Below are positions 1 through 11,739 of a stretch of 64,000 nt of DNA, one piece after another. The notes under the pieces were generated by a model. The model saw only the letters and a program-made list of their open reading frames with translations, did no database searches and was not told where the DNA came from. Source of the stretch: Kudoa neothunni (Eukaryota; Cnidaria); contig OZ199838.1 in NCBI GenBank assembly GCA_964304625.1, forward strand, positions 14,012,001-14,076,000. The letters are read 5' to 3'. Position 1 is the first letter of the stretch, and each line of letters starts with the position of its first letter. The translations under genes were made by a program, and so were the position numbers.

Positions 1-234
1 GATTTGATCAGTTTTCTAATTAGTTGTCTCTAGCTAATGATATTTAAAATTTAAGGTTGCGTTTTAGATTAATTTTCTATGGTTATAGGAATTTGTATAA
101 CTGTTACGAACACCTTTGGTTCTTCTATTTCAACTTTTTTTGTGTACAAGGTAAAAACCAAGACGAAACTTATAACGCGATGAAGTTCTGGATAGTTCGA
201 TTACTTCGATCAACGCTATACGCACCACAGGACG

Positions 235-605
235 ATTAACATCATCCCCCATATCCTTCTGCGGTAGTGTGGGCGTTTAACCCACTAAAAAAACGGTGGC
301 GGAGCAACCACCACTCCAAACCCTATCGTCCATAGGGATTTTAGCTCTACAGAGATCTCAAGCCTGTTTGTACATCCCCGACGACTCAAACGTCTAATTA
401 AATCTCCCATGCTAGGTCGAATTATAATAATAGGTGGAATTACAATTATAATGCAATCGCCCTCTAACAACAGCTCCTAGTACGGGGTGAAATCATTCGT
501 ACGGAAACAGTAGACTGATCAATATCGGGGCTCGAATTCAGTATCTCCGGGTATTGAGTCCAGTCATCACACCACTAAATTATGTGTCCTCGACCTATGC
601 AAGTA
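235..605 (-). repeat. tRNA-derived SINE-like repeat
   Basis: This block is clearly more GC-rich than its surroundings. On the minus strand it begins near 600 with a tRNA-like head. The text TTTAGTGGTGTGATGACTGG resembles a D-arm with A box, and GAATTCGAGCCCC about 35 bases later resembles a T-arm with B box. A non-tRNA body follows down to about 240. Spacing and order fit an RNA polymerase III promoter of a tRNA-derived SINE. No second copy is in the window, so the boundaries are estimates. A degenerate tRNA gene is the alternative. Confidence 0.45.
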
Positions 606-922
606 TAGTTCTCCTCTCTTTCTCTCCTCGATTTTGTGGGGTTTGTTGCAGTAGAGTGTCACTCCCACTACTATCGTCAAAGCGCTTGATATGCGATGAA
701 TCACGCCGGGCCAGTCTAATTTGGTGACGACACAATCCCACTAGTATATAACGACCAACTCAGGTTTTTTATTTAAAACTTTCGCGATCCATTGGATTTT
801 GACATAAATAAAAATTTCAAAATCTTTAATATTAATATTAAAATATAAGTATTTTATGCGAAAATAATATTTTTGTCAATAAAAGTGGAAATTTCTTAAA
901 ATTTATTCGACATAATCTAATA
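601..922. other. Intergenic, no gene seen
   Basis: AT-rich sequence between the SINE-like repeat and the first hAT element. I see no supported coding or RNA feature. Confidence 0.4.
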
Positions 923-1506
923 CAGGGGTTCTCAACCGCAGGTAAATTAAGTAACCTCGAAATAAGATGAGCACAATTTTCGGATTATGGGTTTGTGATG
1001 TACATAAGGATTTCTAAGGAATTATTTTATTTATGGCTAGTAAACTCAATAAGGAGTCGACAGAACTGCTTTAAATGTTTTAGGAAGAAATATTTAACAA
1101 CTATTTATAAAACTACAATCGGTCTCTTCCTTATATGATGCGTTTATCTTTTAGTGATGTAGCTTAATAATCACAATACTTAAAATGACTATTTTCATGG
1201 TAAATAATATTCAAGTGTCATTATTTTTGACTGCTTTTAATTATGTCTGGCTCTCAGAGCGAAGGATTGGAATAGAAATAATTCAATTCAGCAGAATCTA
1301 AAAAATTAAATCTGTAGGCAGCTCGTGAGTAGGAGTTGATGGGATTAAAAATTGCCATTATGCAAGCGTATGTGCCATTTAGGACCAGAATTTATCTCTC
1401 AAATAGTCTCTACCATAGTTGAACCAATATAAAATCTTAAATTAAATATGTATTTGACTTCCAAGCTAATGGTGTAAATTTGAAAAAAAACAGTCGAGAA
1501 CCCCTG
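923..1506. mobile_element. Non-autonomous hAT element (MITE)
   Basis: The left end reads CAGGGGTTCTCAACCGCAGG. The right end reads TCGAGAACCCCTG, which is its inverted complement over the first 11 bases and most of the next few. This is the usual hAT terminal form. The 8-bp flanks are ATCTAATA at 915-922 and GTTTAATA at 1507-1514, matching at 6 of 8 positions, as expected for an aged target-site duplication. The 584-bp interior shows no transposase, so the element is non-autonomous. Confidence 0.75.
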
Positions 1507-1631
1507 GTTTAATACATAAACAACATGCATTTGTATATAGATATCTATTATCAGTTTCCATATTTTTGTTGTGCTGCAGATTCTCTAGGAAAACTTCACA
1601 GATCAATGATTGAAAAATTTATAATCTAGAT

Positions 1632-4109
1632 CAGTAGTTTTCAACTGGTGATCCCCGGATTCTTAGGGCCCGCCAAGGTCGCCTAAGGGATCCGTAGCCT
1701 CGAAAAATATAGAAACTAATGGTAGGTATTTGTTTACAAATACATGAAATTTTTATAAACCTTGTATTTTATTTGTCTACAATTTCCTATATATATATTA
1801 TATATAAAGTAGTAATGCCCATCTGTTTGAGTGTGCACAATTCTTCTCCCTATACAAAGGCTTTTTAGAACATTTGAAATTATTTTTATACATTAACCCT
1901 CATACACGCGCTAAAAAAATCACTTTCCCCATGCCAGGGGTCATTTTGACCCTCGCCTTACAGAGAAAACTCTTAATTTTTTTGTATGAATGGTTTTTAT
2001 ATATGATAAAAGTTCATTTATTGTTATAGAAAAATTACGAAATTTTTTTAATCAACGCATAATAAAATATGGATATCGTCAATTATTGTCGTACATGTGA
2101 CAATGGATTCTGAATTCACTGAAAACCATCCCCATTTTGAGACATTAATTTTGAATTTAGTAATTGTATAGCTGAGAACCTCACATCGGATTACTATTAT
2201 TCCGATAAAGAAACTGATCTTTCCAATAAAAAATTCTACGCAGTGACCTTTGATGAGGGGAAAAGTGGTCTGAGCAACCAGCACGCATTCGAAGACAAAC
2301 TGACGCAGAGAAAATTTTCAAACAGAAAACCTCCTTCAAAAATAATGAATTAAAAATTGTTATATTTCATTTTTTGTGTTCTTAAATTTTCCGATAAATG
2401 AAATGTTAGATTTGATTGTTGAATATACAAATAAATACATAAAGCATGAGTTACAATGGAAAAATTCAATTACAAAAGATGACTGATTGAAGTATATTGG
2501 TTGTTATTCAGCTATAAGAATAATGAAGAGGACAAATATGGATGTTTTCAATTACTGATATTTGCAATCTTGAGTTGAGCGAATTCAAAGGAACGTATAT
2601 AATTTTTAAAAATGACTACTAAATATGTTATTCTTCGAATGCGAGCTAAATGTTGACAGATCTTATGGTACAACCGTGTATATGGTCTTGTTGCCAAAAT
2701 CAGTCTCATCATAAAGTCTCGATAGCCTGATTGTAATTGGGAGTTTAAAATATTCTTCAATCACATATATATTATGTATAATTTAAAACAGTTGTTTAGA
2801 AATTTTTCTTTTTCCAAAAGAAGCAAATTTTAGGTGAGTTACAATCTACTTCACGTGTTTGAATAAGAGAGTAATTTGTTTATATTTTTTAAATATATTT
2901 TAATAATGTTAGTATTTCCATTATAACAAACGCCCCGGTTTTAAAATACAATGTCTATTACTTAAGTACTATTCAGAGTTATTAAAAAAATGGTGGGGGC
3001 GTGATTTTTTGTATCGAAGCTGAAAATATCTTTAAAGGTAACATATCAAAAATTTTAATTGTACATTATAATAATTAAGTTTCAACAATAAATTAGAGAT
3101 AAAAAGCATTTTTTTATCTTGGATGTGTTTACAACAGAACACCGATTAAGTCAGGTGGGGGCCATTTTGACCCCCACCGTGGGTATGAGGGTTAAAAAAT
3201 ATAAAATTAACTATAAAAGTAAAACTGAAATTTCTGATTGCTTATAAAGTGATGAATTGGTAGTGCAAATTTAATGTAGCGGATTAGAGAAGACAATATT
3301 AAGATTACCACTACACGTGACTAATTGATGGGTTCCGTGAAAATGTGGCTACATTAAACTTTCAACAATTATATTCAATTATAGCATCGTGATTTTTTTA
3401 CATTTAGAACATAATTAAAACGTTCTATAGCATTTTTTCTTGCCTAGACCGGATCGGCCGAGTAAACAATCGCGTGTTATTTAAACGGGAGATTGATTGA
3501 CGTGGAAAAATTATTTATGCTGCATGTTTAATTAGCGCGAAATTTGTTAATTACTTTTATTTAAATTATTTAAAAACTGCAAAAAAGCTTTTAGAATGGC
3601 GAGTCCATCACCCGATTAGTTAAAGTGATTAATATGCCGCACAAGTGGAAAGAACTTTTTATTTCTAATGAAGGTATAGTCCATTCCAGGAGAAAATAAA
3701 GAATATCGGGATATTGCTGTTTTTTGATTAACAATGACGTCGATAGGACGATACAATAATTAAATTTTACATTTAATACTTTAATTGAAGAGTCGAGTCA
3801 AAGTTAAAGGAAATTTTTATTCTTTAAATTTTTTCAACTATAAGTCGCGTTCTGAAACAAAGGCAGGTGTTTCGATACATCTAAAATTTTTAAGGTACTT
3901 AACCAGAGAATCGAAAGAACGATATTATAAACAAACTATGAATTTATTAATCTCAGCGAAGGGTTGTATAGAAGAATTAATATATTCTATCATTATGCAA
4001 TGTTTTTTCAATTTAGCTGAGCTCCCTCCTCGAAAAAGCCGGGATTTTCGCGTCAATATATATATATATATATGGGGGTCCGCGATTCCACAAAGCTTGA
4101 AAACCACTG
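1632..4109. mobile_element. hAT element carrying a nested piggyBac insertion
   Basis: The left terminus is CAGTAGTTTTCAACTGGTGA and the right terminus is AGCTTGAAAACCACTG, inverted complements of hAT type. The flanking 8-mers ATCTAGAT (1624-1631) and ACCTAGAT (4110-4117) match at 7 of 8 positions, so both ends come from one insertion. About 1.3 kb of the interior (1893-3195) is a later piggyBac-type element, leaving about 1.2 kb of hAT sequence. I recognise no hAT transposase in that remainder. A (TA)n microsatellite lies just inside the right end near 4058-4074. Confidence 0.75.
1893..3195. mobile_element. piggyBac-type non-autonomous element at TTAA
   Basis: The element is bounded by TTAA on both sides (1893-1896 and 3192-3195), with termini TTAACCCTCATAC and GTATGAGGGTTAA in perfect inversion. 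Just inside each end is a palindrome: GGGGTCATTTTGACCC near 1937 and GGGGGCCATTTTGACCCCC near 3157. One open stretch at about 2170-2355 on the plus strand is acidic and could be a transposase N-terminus relic, but I cannot show that. It sits inside the hAT element at 1632-4109 and is therefore the younger insertion. Confidence 0.8.
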
Positions 4110-4117
4110 ACCTAGAT

Positions 4118-5200
4118 AGTCATAGTTTTTACAGGATAGAAAATGAGTTAATTTAATTCACTAATTTTCAGCGTAATATATGTTTAACGAATCATCTTAA
4201 TAAAATGGAATACATCTGGGCCCCAAATGAAATGTGGCGCATTTTTCTCAAAAACCTGAAAATCAATTGTCATCATACTTTTAATAATCTCCTATTAATA
4301 TTATTTGTTAATGGTGCGTGTTAACATATTTATTATCGGATCCATTAAATTTTTATAATTAGAAAATTTTTCGGGTGAAACGAGATCCAAATAGATCGCG
4401 TTATTTTTTCAATCTTTTATAACTGTATGGTATTAAATATGTACTTTTAAAATTTATACTAAATTGAATAATTTGAAAAAGTCAAAATTTGACGAACTTA
4501 TCTCGCACATATACGCATGTCGTATATAAAAAATCGTTGTTTTGGCAGATGTAGACTTATATGGAAGAAAGCAGTGATCCATCGTATTATGTGTATATCG
4601 AAAAATCTAACGATTGTGCATATAAAAGCGACACTATGCATCATTATTATGATGGTTTACTCATAGATCAATGTTAAAAATAGTTGTATTTTGATTAAAC
4701 TAAAACACCCACGGAAAATATGATGACATTCACATAAAGATAAAAATATCTATTTAGGTACATTTAACTTGAACAATAATTAACGCTCATACTCATACAA
4801 TCACTGGAAACAAATTCCATTTATATAATTTCTTCAAAATTAGATTCCTTGAGTTTTGGAAGAGAGCGGTATTTTAGTTGTAGAATTTTTTGTAAATGAA
4901 TGTTAAAAATTTACTCTCTTAAAGATGGATTTGAGGAAGCTTAAATTTAATTAAAATATGTATGAAAATAAATCAATTATGGTAATAAACTATTTTTAGT
5001 TTACCTATAATTTTAATTAAACTGGACTATAACTTAAAACCATAATGACTTTTATTAATCCTGCGGTAGAAACTAATAAAACTTGTTCATTTATTCATTT
5101 GTTACTATTCATCATATTTTTCACTTTATAAATACATTGATAGTATCGATATATCAAGAAATAAACATCAGCGAATGAGAGAAACACTTTATTTGATAGA
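4118..5200. other. Intergenic, no gene seen
   Basis: AT-rich spacer downstream of the DHCR7 stop codon, which reads leftward into it. I see no coding region or recognisable repeat. Confidence 0.4.
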
Positions 5201-6663
5201 TTAGTAGATAAAAGGAATAAGTTTGTATGGCACACTTCTACAATATTGGTCCCAATGTTCACCATACTTTTCTTTGCATTTCTTTTGATCTCTGTGGATT
5301 CGATGTAAAAGCAAAATAAGCATGTAGAAAAAGTAGAAGTAAGGTAGTATGTGACCGAATCCACAACACATACAGCCGCATAATGAAAATATAAGATCAG
5401 CCAAATAATTGAAATGGCGACAAATCCCCCAGAAGCCACTTGTCAAGAGATAGGATTCTTCCAACCGGCCATCATTACAAACGTATGTGGCCTTGATGTA
5501 GGTTGCAGGCTTACCCCAAATGTAATAGTCCTTTCCTTGAGCGATGGATTCATGGAATTGTTTTCTTTGATTGTTCGACCATCGACACAACAAATAAGAT
5601 ACTATTGCTACTATCATGATTGAATAAAATTTCGTAGCTGAAAGAAAATAATGATTGAATGATAAATAACGACTCTAGATTTAAGGTTTAAATTTCAATG
5701 AATGTAAAATAGCCTACCTGAAGTGTGTACATAAATGGTATCCATACCATATCACCCCAAGCCAAATAGAATCCAAAATGATCATATGCGATGTCCATCG
5801 TATGAATGTACCATTCTTCATAATAAAATAGATCCATAACATAGATGTACTAATTCGGATAATGTTTATGATATATTTCAGTGGAATCGTAATAAAAATC
5901 GATTTACCTGTATAACATTGACCCCAATAATAGAATAGTCGAGATAGAAATGTTCTAATGTGTAATGGATAACCAACGAGAGGTTGATTAATGGCCAGGC
6001 GGCAATTCCAGTTCGCGAGTTAAAGAATTGTTTCAAATCCACATCAAATATTCTAGGACTGTGCTCAATTCCCATGTAGAAATCGTAAACGCAGCATCCA
6101 CTAAATACACAGTCTTGGGAGGAGCTAGGGAAAAGGTGGGCTTTTATGTAAACGAGGAACGCCAGCATGAACCCATAACAATTACTTAGCCACAATAGCA
6201 AGTAAAAGTTATTAAAAAACATTCTTCCTTCGATCCAACCATACAACATGAACAATAAAATCACCAGATTTGATATGAGGAACGATAAATATCCATTACA
6301 ACGATATTTGAAAACACTACCCCCAGCGGTGGGTATACCGTCGACTGTATTGGCTGGAATCAAATAGTAAAGTGCTAGCTGCAAAACTATCCAACAATGA
6401 TATGTAACAATTATTCCGTAGTCCCATGCAATAGATCTAGGGTCGAGGTGCTTAAGAGAAGTTGACAATGAAGTCGGTAGATCACTTAGGGAATATGTTA
6501 TTGAGCACTTATATTTTGGATTCGAACAAGTTTCATGAATAAATAGCACAAAAAGTGGGGGCCAAAGTATAAGCGAAAGGTTTAAAAATTTCCGGTAAGC
6601 CCAATTGAGGTAAACCATTCCAATATTCAAAATTCGATATTGAATAATCAATTCCGATAACAA
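5201..6663 (-). CDS. DHCR7: 7-dehydrocholesterol reductase (sterol delta-7 reductase)
   Basis: This is a polytopic ER-membrane enzyme of the ERG4/ERG24 sterol reductase family. Exons are 6663-5908, 5849-5718 and 5674-5201, giving 453 aa against 475 in human. Introns are 58 and 43 nt. The second acceptor was chosen because only it keeps the frame and restores a membrane segment. Family landmarks in order are a first membrane segment near residues 27-43, MGIEHSPRI, SRTGIAAWPLINLS, YDHFGFYLAWGD, SGFWGICRHFNYLADL, CGFGHILPYFYFFYM and the closing WDQYCRSVPYKLIPFIY. The form GFWG...RHFNY fits DHCR7 better than the C14 reductases (TM7SF2/LBR), which have GWWG...RHPNY. In the family it reduces the C7-C8 double bond with NADPH. 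The frame is intact. Confidence 0.93.
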
Positions 6664-7439
6664 CCCTTTTTAAATATGACAAGAAATGTTAATCTAGATA
6701 AATATTAACGCGTGATTGATATGGTTAATACGTAAATGGATTTATTCGATTATTCTTACAAAAAATAAACGGATGATTTTTCTTTAAGCATAGACAAGTC
6801 TGTAACACTTAAACCTAAAGATGAGTATTTTTACAGCGTATTCTCGATGAACCTCAAAATTTAGTAGCTATAAATTGATATTAATTGAAAATATTCTATA
6901 ATTAGGTTAGAATTTTAATTCAAAGATGTGATAAATTTTAAAAACTAGAAAATGCGAGCTTTATTAAACATAATGATAAATAAATAAAGTTATATTGATT
7001 TGTCTAACCTACAGATTCAGAAAGCAGGTAGAAAAACCTTTGCAGTAAATATTAGAAGATATATAACGAAACAAAACAGACAGATATCAGTTTTTGTATG
7101 AGCTGGAACAAAAATATATTATTAAATATATCCGAATCTTTATCAAACGATTAAACATTATATCCAACGAGCCCATTTTGTGGCGATATTCGCCAAATAT
7201 CGAAGGATGTAAACAAGCTTATGTTATTATCGTGATTGTTCTAAGAGAACTTAACATAAAATTATGAAATTCACTATCTCCCACTTAAAATTTCGATTGA
7301 TTATTAATCCAAATCTATCAGCAGCACAGTGGGTGACGGTTGGTTCGTAATTTCAAATATTGCGCCCGCAATATTATGGAGGAAAAAATGCTATAAATTA
7401 ATTATAATGATAAATTATTTTGAAGGAAATTACACAGTT
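6664..7439. other. Intergenic upstream of DHCR7
   Basis: AT-rich region between the DHCR7 start and the hAT relic; the large duplicated segment begins inside it at 7019. Promoter elements for DHCR7 should lie here, but I cannot point to one. Confidence 0.35.
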
Positions 7440-8280
7440 ATAGTAATATTTTTAAGTTTACTGGCAATTGTAATGTGTACTTCTCGTCCAATGCCCGTTT
7501 GGTGTTAATTTGATTTAAACCAAATAAAAGAATATTATCCAGTAGTTGTTGATTTGCCCGATGGAATCAAAGACACAGAATTTGATTAAAAGCTATCTGA
7601 ATGTCTTATTTCTGTATATGAACATGCTGGCTGAACAACTTAAGCCCTAGATTGATTTTTCAAAACATTTCCAAACCGAAGCAAACTTTTGTCTCTCAAA
7701 TGTATTTGACTGGATGAATGATGATTTCGCAGCTAAAAAGATTAATTTTCTGAGAAATCACAAGGATATTCTTGACCGTCCTTTATTGTAAGTTAGAAAT
7801 GAGTTGATCGTAAGACTGAATTTTTCCTCGATAAAATAGTCCGGGGAATCCATCATTGTATATTAAACAACATGAGAGATTGTTGTCCATCAGTTACATT
7901 TTTTGAGACAGTCGAACACATCGATCTAACCATTCAATTGTCGATTGAAGGTGAGAATATTGATGATCTACGCAATCTAATACATATAAAGACAAGACAG
8001 AACTAAAAAACGAATATAATTTACCCTGTAAATTACTTAAAGATCCGAATAAACCAACTACTGATAGTGGATTTTGGTAAAAAGATCAAATATCAAATAT
8101 CTTCCCATTGTCGTCCCAACTTGCACAAGATTTGTTATCGTCGCCTGTGTCATCAATTACTGTTGAACGGAGATTTTCGAAAATGAACTATATATTCCCA
8201 AAGAAAGAATGAGATTGTACGATGAACGAATTGCCATGCTGTCGATTTTAAATTTTAACGACCCACCCATGCTTTAACCC
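7440..8280 (+). mobile_element. Decayed hAT transposase, left copy
   Basis: The best-preserved part, near 8120-8275, reads as the hAT C-terminal dimerisation region: LAQDLLSSPVSSITVERRFS followed by KMNYIFPKERMRLYDERIAM. Upstream, around 7660-7800 and 7870-8090, transposase-like text appears in changing frames. I could not place terminal inverted repeats. The element is a relic with no intact frame. Confidence 0.7.
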
Positions 8281-8396
8281 CTGTCTAGTCACAATATTTG
8301 TTTTAGTCGTTTAAACTGGTTTTATTTTTTTCTCGAAATATACGTCGAAAAAGCCGTTTTAGTAAATAATGTTGTTTATTTGTAACACAAGGTCCT

Positions 8397-8490
8397 AGCT
8401 GGGATTCGAACCTGGGTTACGTGCATTAAACGGTGGTGGTGCCGTACCGCACTGCTCTCGATTGTGCACCTGTGGTTGGTGGACTACAAT
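8397..8490 (-). repeat. tRNA-like / SINE-head sequence, left copy
   Basis: On the minus strand it contains an exact B box, GGTTCGAATCC, preceded by an A-box-like GAGAGCAGTGCGGTACGGC. The gap between them suits a polymerase III promoter. The T-stem pairs imperfectly here and better in the right copy, which has one more G. A degenerate tRNA and a tRNA-derived SINE head are both possible. Confidence 0.4.
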
Positions 8491-8847
8491 CCTTATCTAT
8501 AATCCACATGTTGCATTATTGACAAAAGCCGTCGCTTTAAAAAGATAAACGTCGAAAAATGTAAGGCCTATTCACAAGTAAGACTTAGTGTGATTAAATT
8601 TTAATGACGCACGCGCTCCTATTAATTTAGGATTAAAATTCGCCGTGCTAATACCCTCCGCCTTTGGAAGAAGTAACTTTAAATGAGGAATCCATACCAA
8701 ATAAAGGTAGTAAATGCGTGAAAATTTTAGACTCTCGTATATATAATTTTAAGATATATAATTAATGCGAAAGAAATACATTCAAAACGATAATTCAAAA
8801 AGGCTGAATAAAATGAAAGGAGGGTGAAAGTTTGATAATAATAATTT

Positions 8848-10573
8848 CTAGTTGGGTTGCTCAAGAAGTTGGCAGTTTGGTAGGAAATCTTCCCACAAAT
8901 TTTTTATCTAAGCAAATTTGTGAAATGTGAGAGAAATTAAAAAAACCTTAGATTCTAATTCAAAGAGAGCTTTGAAATAGGCTAGAATAGCTTTTTTAGC
9001 ATGTTTCACACGAGTTTTCTAAGAAAATAATTAACATACGAATAGAACCAAGAGAGAGAAAGAGAATTACGTCAAAAACATCCACTTCGTATTTGAGATT
9101 TTCAAGCAAAGTGTCTAGTTCCTTTTTGCAGTCGGCTTTGGCCATTTCGATCTACAAAATTTGATTACCCATCAGTGTTCGTCAATCGAGATAATAATCA
9201 CATCATAAATTTCTTGCTTGTATTGGGTGATTTTTCTCGGCGTAGAAACATGCTCTTTTTGTTTTAGCTCATCATTTTTTACAACCAGACGATTGGAAAG
9301 GTTGTTGTATTCGTTGCTGAGAATGATGGCATTTTTGAAAATGGAAATAAGTCCAAGGATCCACATGTGAGTGTGTTTCACTGTAGCTACACCGTATTTC
9401 ACAGTGTATCTAGCCTATCGTCCAATTTGATTATTCACATTGATTAAACCAACAATAATACTTTATCTTGATAGAGAGAGGCCTGTTGTTCTTTGAGACT
9501 AGCCAACTTGTTGAAAACACTGGCAAGACCGCCAAAATTTTCCGCAAAACACAAATTAGTACACACCGACGAGAAAAATTCAATTTCTCGAGCAATAGCT
9601 AATTATTAATTAAAATCAATTTCAATAAAAGATTAAAGCAAATACCAAAAGTTTGGTGGTGAATCAATCGTGAAAACTGTGCCAAATTGTTTAACTTTGG
9701 TTCAATTCGCACTAAATTCTCATATGTTTCTTCGAACCACTGCGAACGAATAAATATTATTGAACAATTTGTTTACTAACTTGAGAATAATTACAGGTTC
9801 AAAATTAGTAAAATTTATGTTGGATAGCCAGTGTTTGTTGACACGTTCAGCAATACGAGCTATTTTGCCCTTATTTTTTTGAAATCTAATTTTAGTGGGC
9901 CACTAAAATTAATTGATCAGTCGCGGTATTCAAAGTTATTCTGTTAGATTTCTTTTTACTTCTTGATCCACCAAAAAGTTGATAAATTCAGGATCTTGAT
10001 TCGTTTTAACGTGGGTTGCAATGCTGTTCAAGAAACTACGTAAACATAAGAAATTATTGAACTTATTAATTTTCAACTTACAGTTCCAGCTGATACATTC
10101 TCTCGTCCAATTCCACAAATTGATCAGATACAGCATCGGAACTTGTTTTAATTTTAGCCATAGCTGAAATGAAGATTTAATTTTTGGTGTTCGATTAAAC
10201 TTAGCGAATATTACCTACTAACGATTTGTTAGGAGGTTTCACGATCATCACACCAAGTGGTTTGTATTTGCTGGTCAAATATTCAAACAACGTGACGAAA
10301 TCTGTATATCTTCGATAGACTACATTCTCTTTGGATGCAAAAGCCGAATGATCGCTCTATCAAGCAAAACAGTTTTAGTTTTTGCCATTAAAACAACTTA
10401 AATTTGTTTATTCATTGATGTACTTTTGTTAAAATTTGATAGCGAATGTAAGCACTAAGACCCTCACCTACAAATAGATTATAATTTGTAGAGATTTTGA
10501 GGTTGAAATACGACCTAGAAGAAAAAAAAGTACCAGTTTTAGTAGGTTCGCTCACTGTTATTTCCATATTCAT
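8848..10573 (-). CDS. Sorting nexin 1/2-like SNX-BAR protein, left copy
   Basis: This is a retromer-associated SNX-BAR protein that binds phosphoinositide on endosomes and tubulates the membrane for retrieval. Twelve exons give 382 aa: 10573-10534, 10467-10424, 10356-10215, 10163-10082, 10035-9960, 9902-9795, 9739-9646, 9598-9462, 9414-9202, 9151-9071, 9018-8947 and 8907-8848. All introns are 39-67 nt. The PX domain starts at once (EPTKTGEGLSAYIRYQI, then VVYRRYTDF, PPNKSLVAMAKIK and QDPEFINFLVDQE). The Vps5/BAR region includes WFEETYENLVRIEPKL and ends LWEDFLPNCQLLEQPN, like the SNX1 tail. The long variable N-terminus of vertebrate SNX1/2 is absent. The frame is intact. The second copy at 13149-14878 is probably the same locus. 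Confidence 0.88.
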
Positions 10574-11117
10574 GATTGATTTGTTGTCCTAAATTCATGT
10601 AATTCATATATTGGAAACGTTACAAAACATTATTTTCCATATATCAACCTACTCTAATATAAAATAACAACAACCGAGCAAGGAGCCGATCTCACTTTAA
10701 TTTTCGGAAACTATTATAAGCTGATAACTTCGGTTATTGATCTGCGACTTAATGTGGGGTGGATTTAATGGTCGTTTTCAATTTAATATAGCCAATTTAA
10801 ACCACTTTAAACATAAGTCATGAGTATTAATAAGTTATATGCTCATTAATCATACTAAGTTTGTTATTCTATTTATTTTTTTCGTTTTACTAATTATCTT
10901 TATTATTTTATAAAACTCTTTCTATTATTTTTTCAATCAATATAAAGTATTAATCTCCATAATAATGAAATTTTTTCGATCCTCAATTTCTTATTCTTAG
11001 CTTAAGGTTTCTTACTAATCCACTTGCGATGTTATAAATAATATTGTTTGTTTATTGTCTATAAAAGAAATGTATTTTGCTAACTATATCAGTATATTGA
11101 AGGATCTAGTTAATGTT

Positions 11118-11317
11118 NNNNNNNNNNNNNNNNNNNNNNNNNNNNNNNNNNNNNNNNNNNNNNNNNNNNNNNNNNNNNNNNNNNNNNNNNNNNNNNNNNN
11201 NNNNNNNNNNNNNNNNNNNNNNNNNNNNNNNNNNNNNNNNNNNNNNNNNNNNNNNNNNNNNNNNNNNNNNNNNNNNNNNNNNNNNNNNNNNNNNNNNNNN
11301 NNNNNNNNNNNNNNNNN
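11118..11317. other. Assembly gap, 200 N
   Basis: Exactly 200 unknown bases, a conventional placeholder length. The sequence on its left repeats the sequence on its right, so the true gap is probably zero or negative. Confidence 0.95.
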
Positions 11318-11739
11318 AGAAAGCAGGTAGAAAAACCTTTGCAGTAAATATTAGAAGATATATAACGAAACAAAACAGACAGATATCAGTTTTTGTATGA
11401 GCTGGAACAAAAATATATTATTAAATATATCCGAATCTTTATCAAACGATTAAACATTATATCCAACGAGCCCATTTTGTGGCGATATTCGCCAAATATC
11501 GAAGGATGTAAACAAGCTTATGTTATTATCGTGATTGTTCTAAGAGAACTTAACATAAAATTATGAAATTCACTATCTCCCACTTAAAATTTCGATTGAT
11601 TATTAATCCAAATCTATCAGCAGCACAGTGGGTGACGGTTGGTTCGTAATTTCAAATATTGCGCCCGCAATATTATGGAGGAAAAAATGCTATAAATTAA
11701 TTATAATGATAAATTATTTTGAAGGAAATTACACAGTTA

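Larger units (their letters stand above)
7019..11117. repeat. Duplicated segment, left copy (end of left contig)
   Basis: This stretch is nearly identical to 11318-15428, base for base across about 4.1 kb. It contains an hAT relic, a tRNA-like sequence and the SNX1/2 gene. Its right end stops exactly where the run of N begins, and the sequence that should follow is found only after the right copy, at 15429. That is the pattern of a contig end overlapping the next contig. Differences are a handful of substitutions plus one-base length changes in homopolymers. Beyond the SNX start (10574-11117) it holds only AT-rich spacer. Confidence 0.9.

Noticed and set aside
285-470. Open frame in the SINE-like block
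   Set aside because: Explained by the GC-rich SINE body; no protein similarity.
3785-4156. Open frame of 123 codons
   Set aside because: It runs across the right end and target duplication of an hAT element and through a TA microsatellite, so it is not a host gene.
11055-11400. Open frames running through the N block
   Set aside because: They exist only because N was translated as an unknown residue; the flanks are the duplicated spacer and show no coding character.
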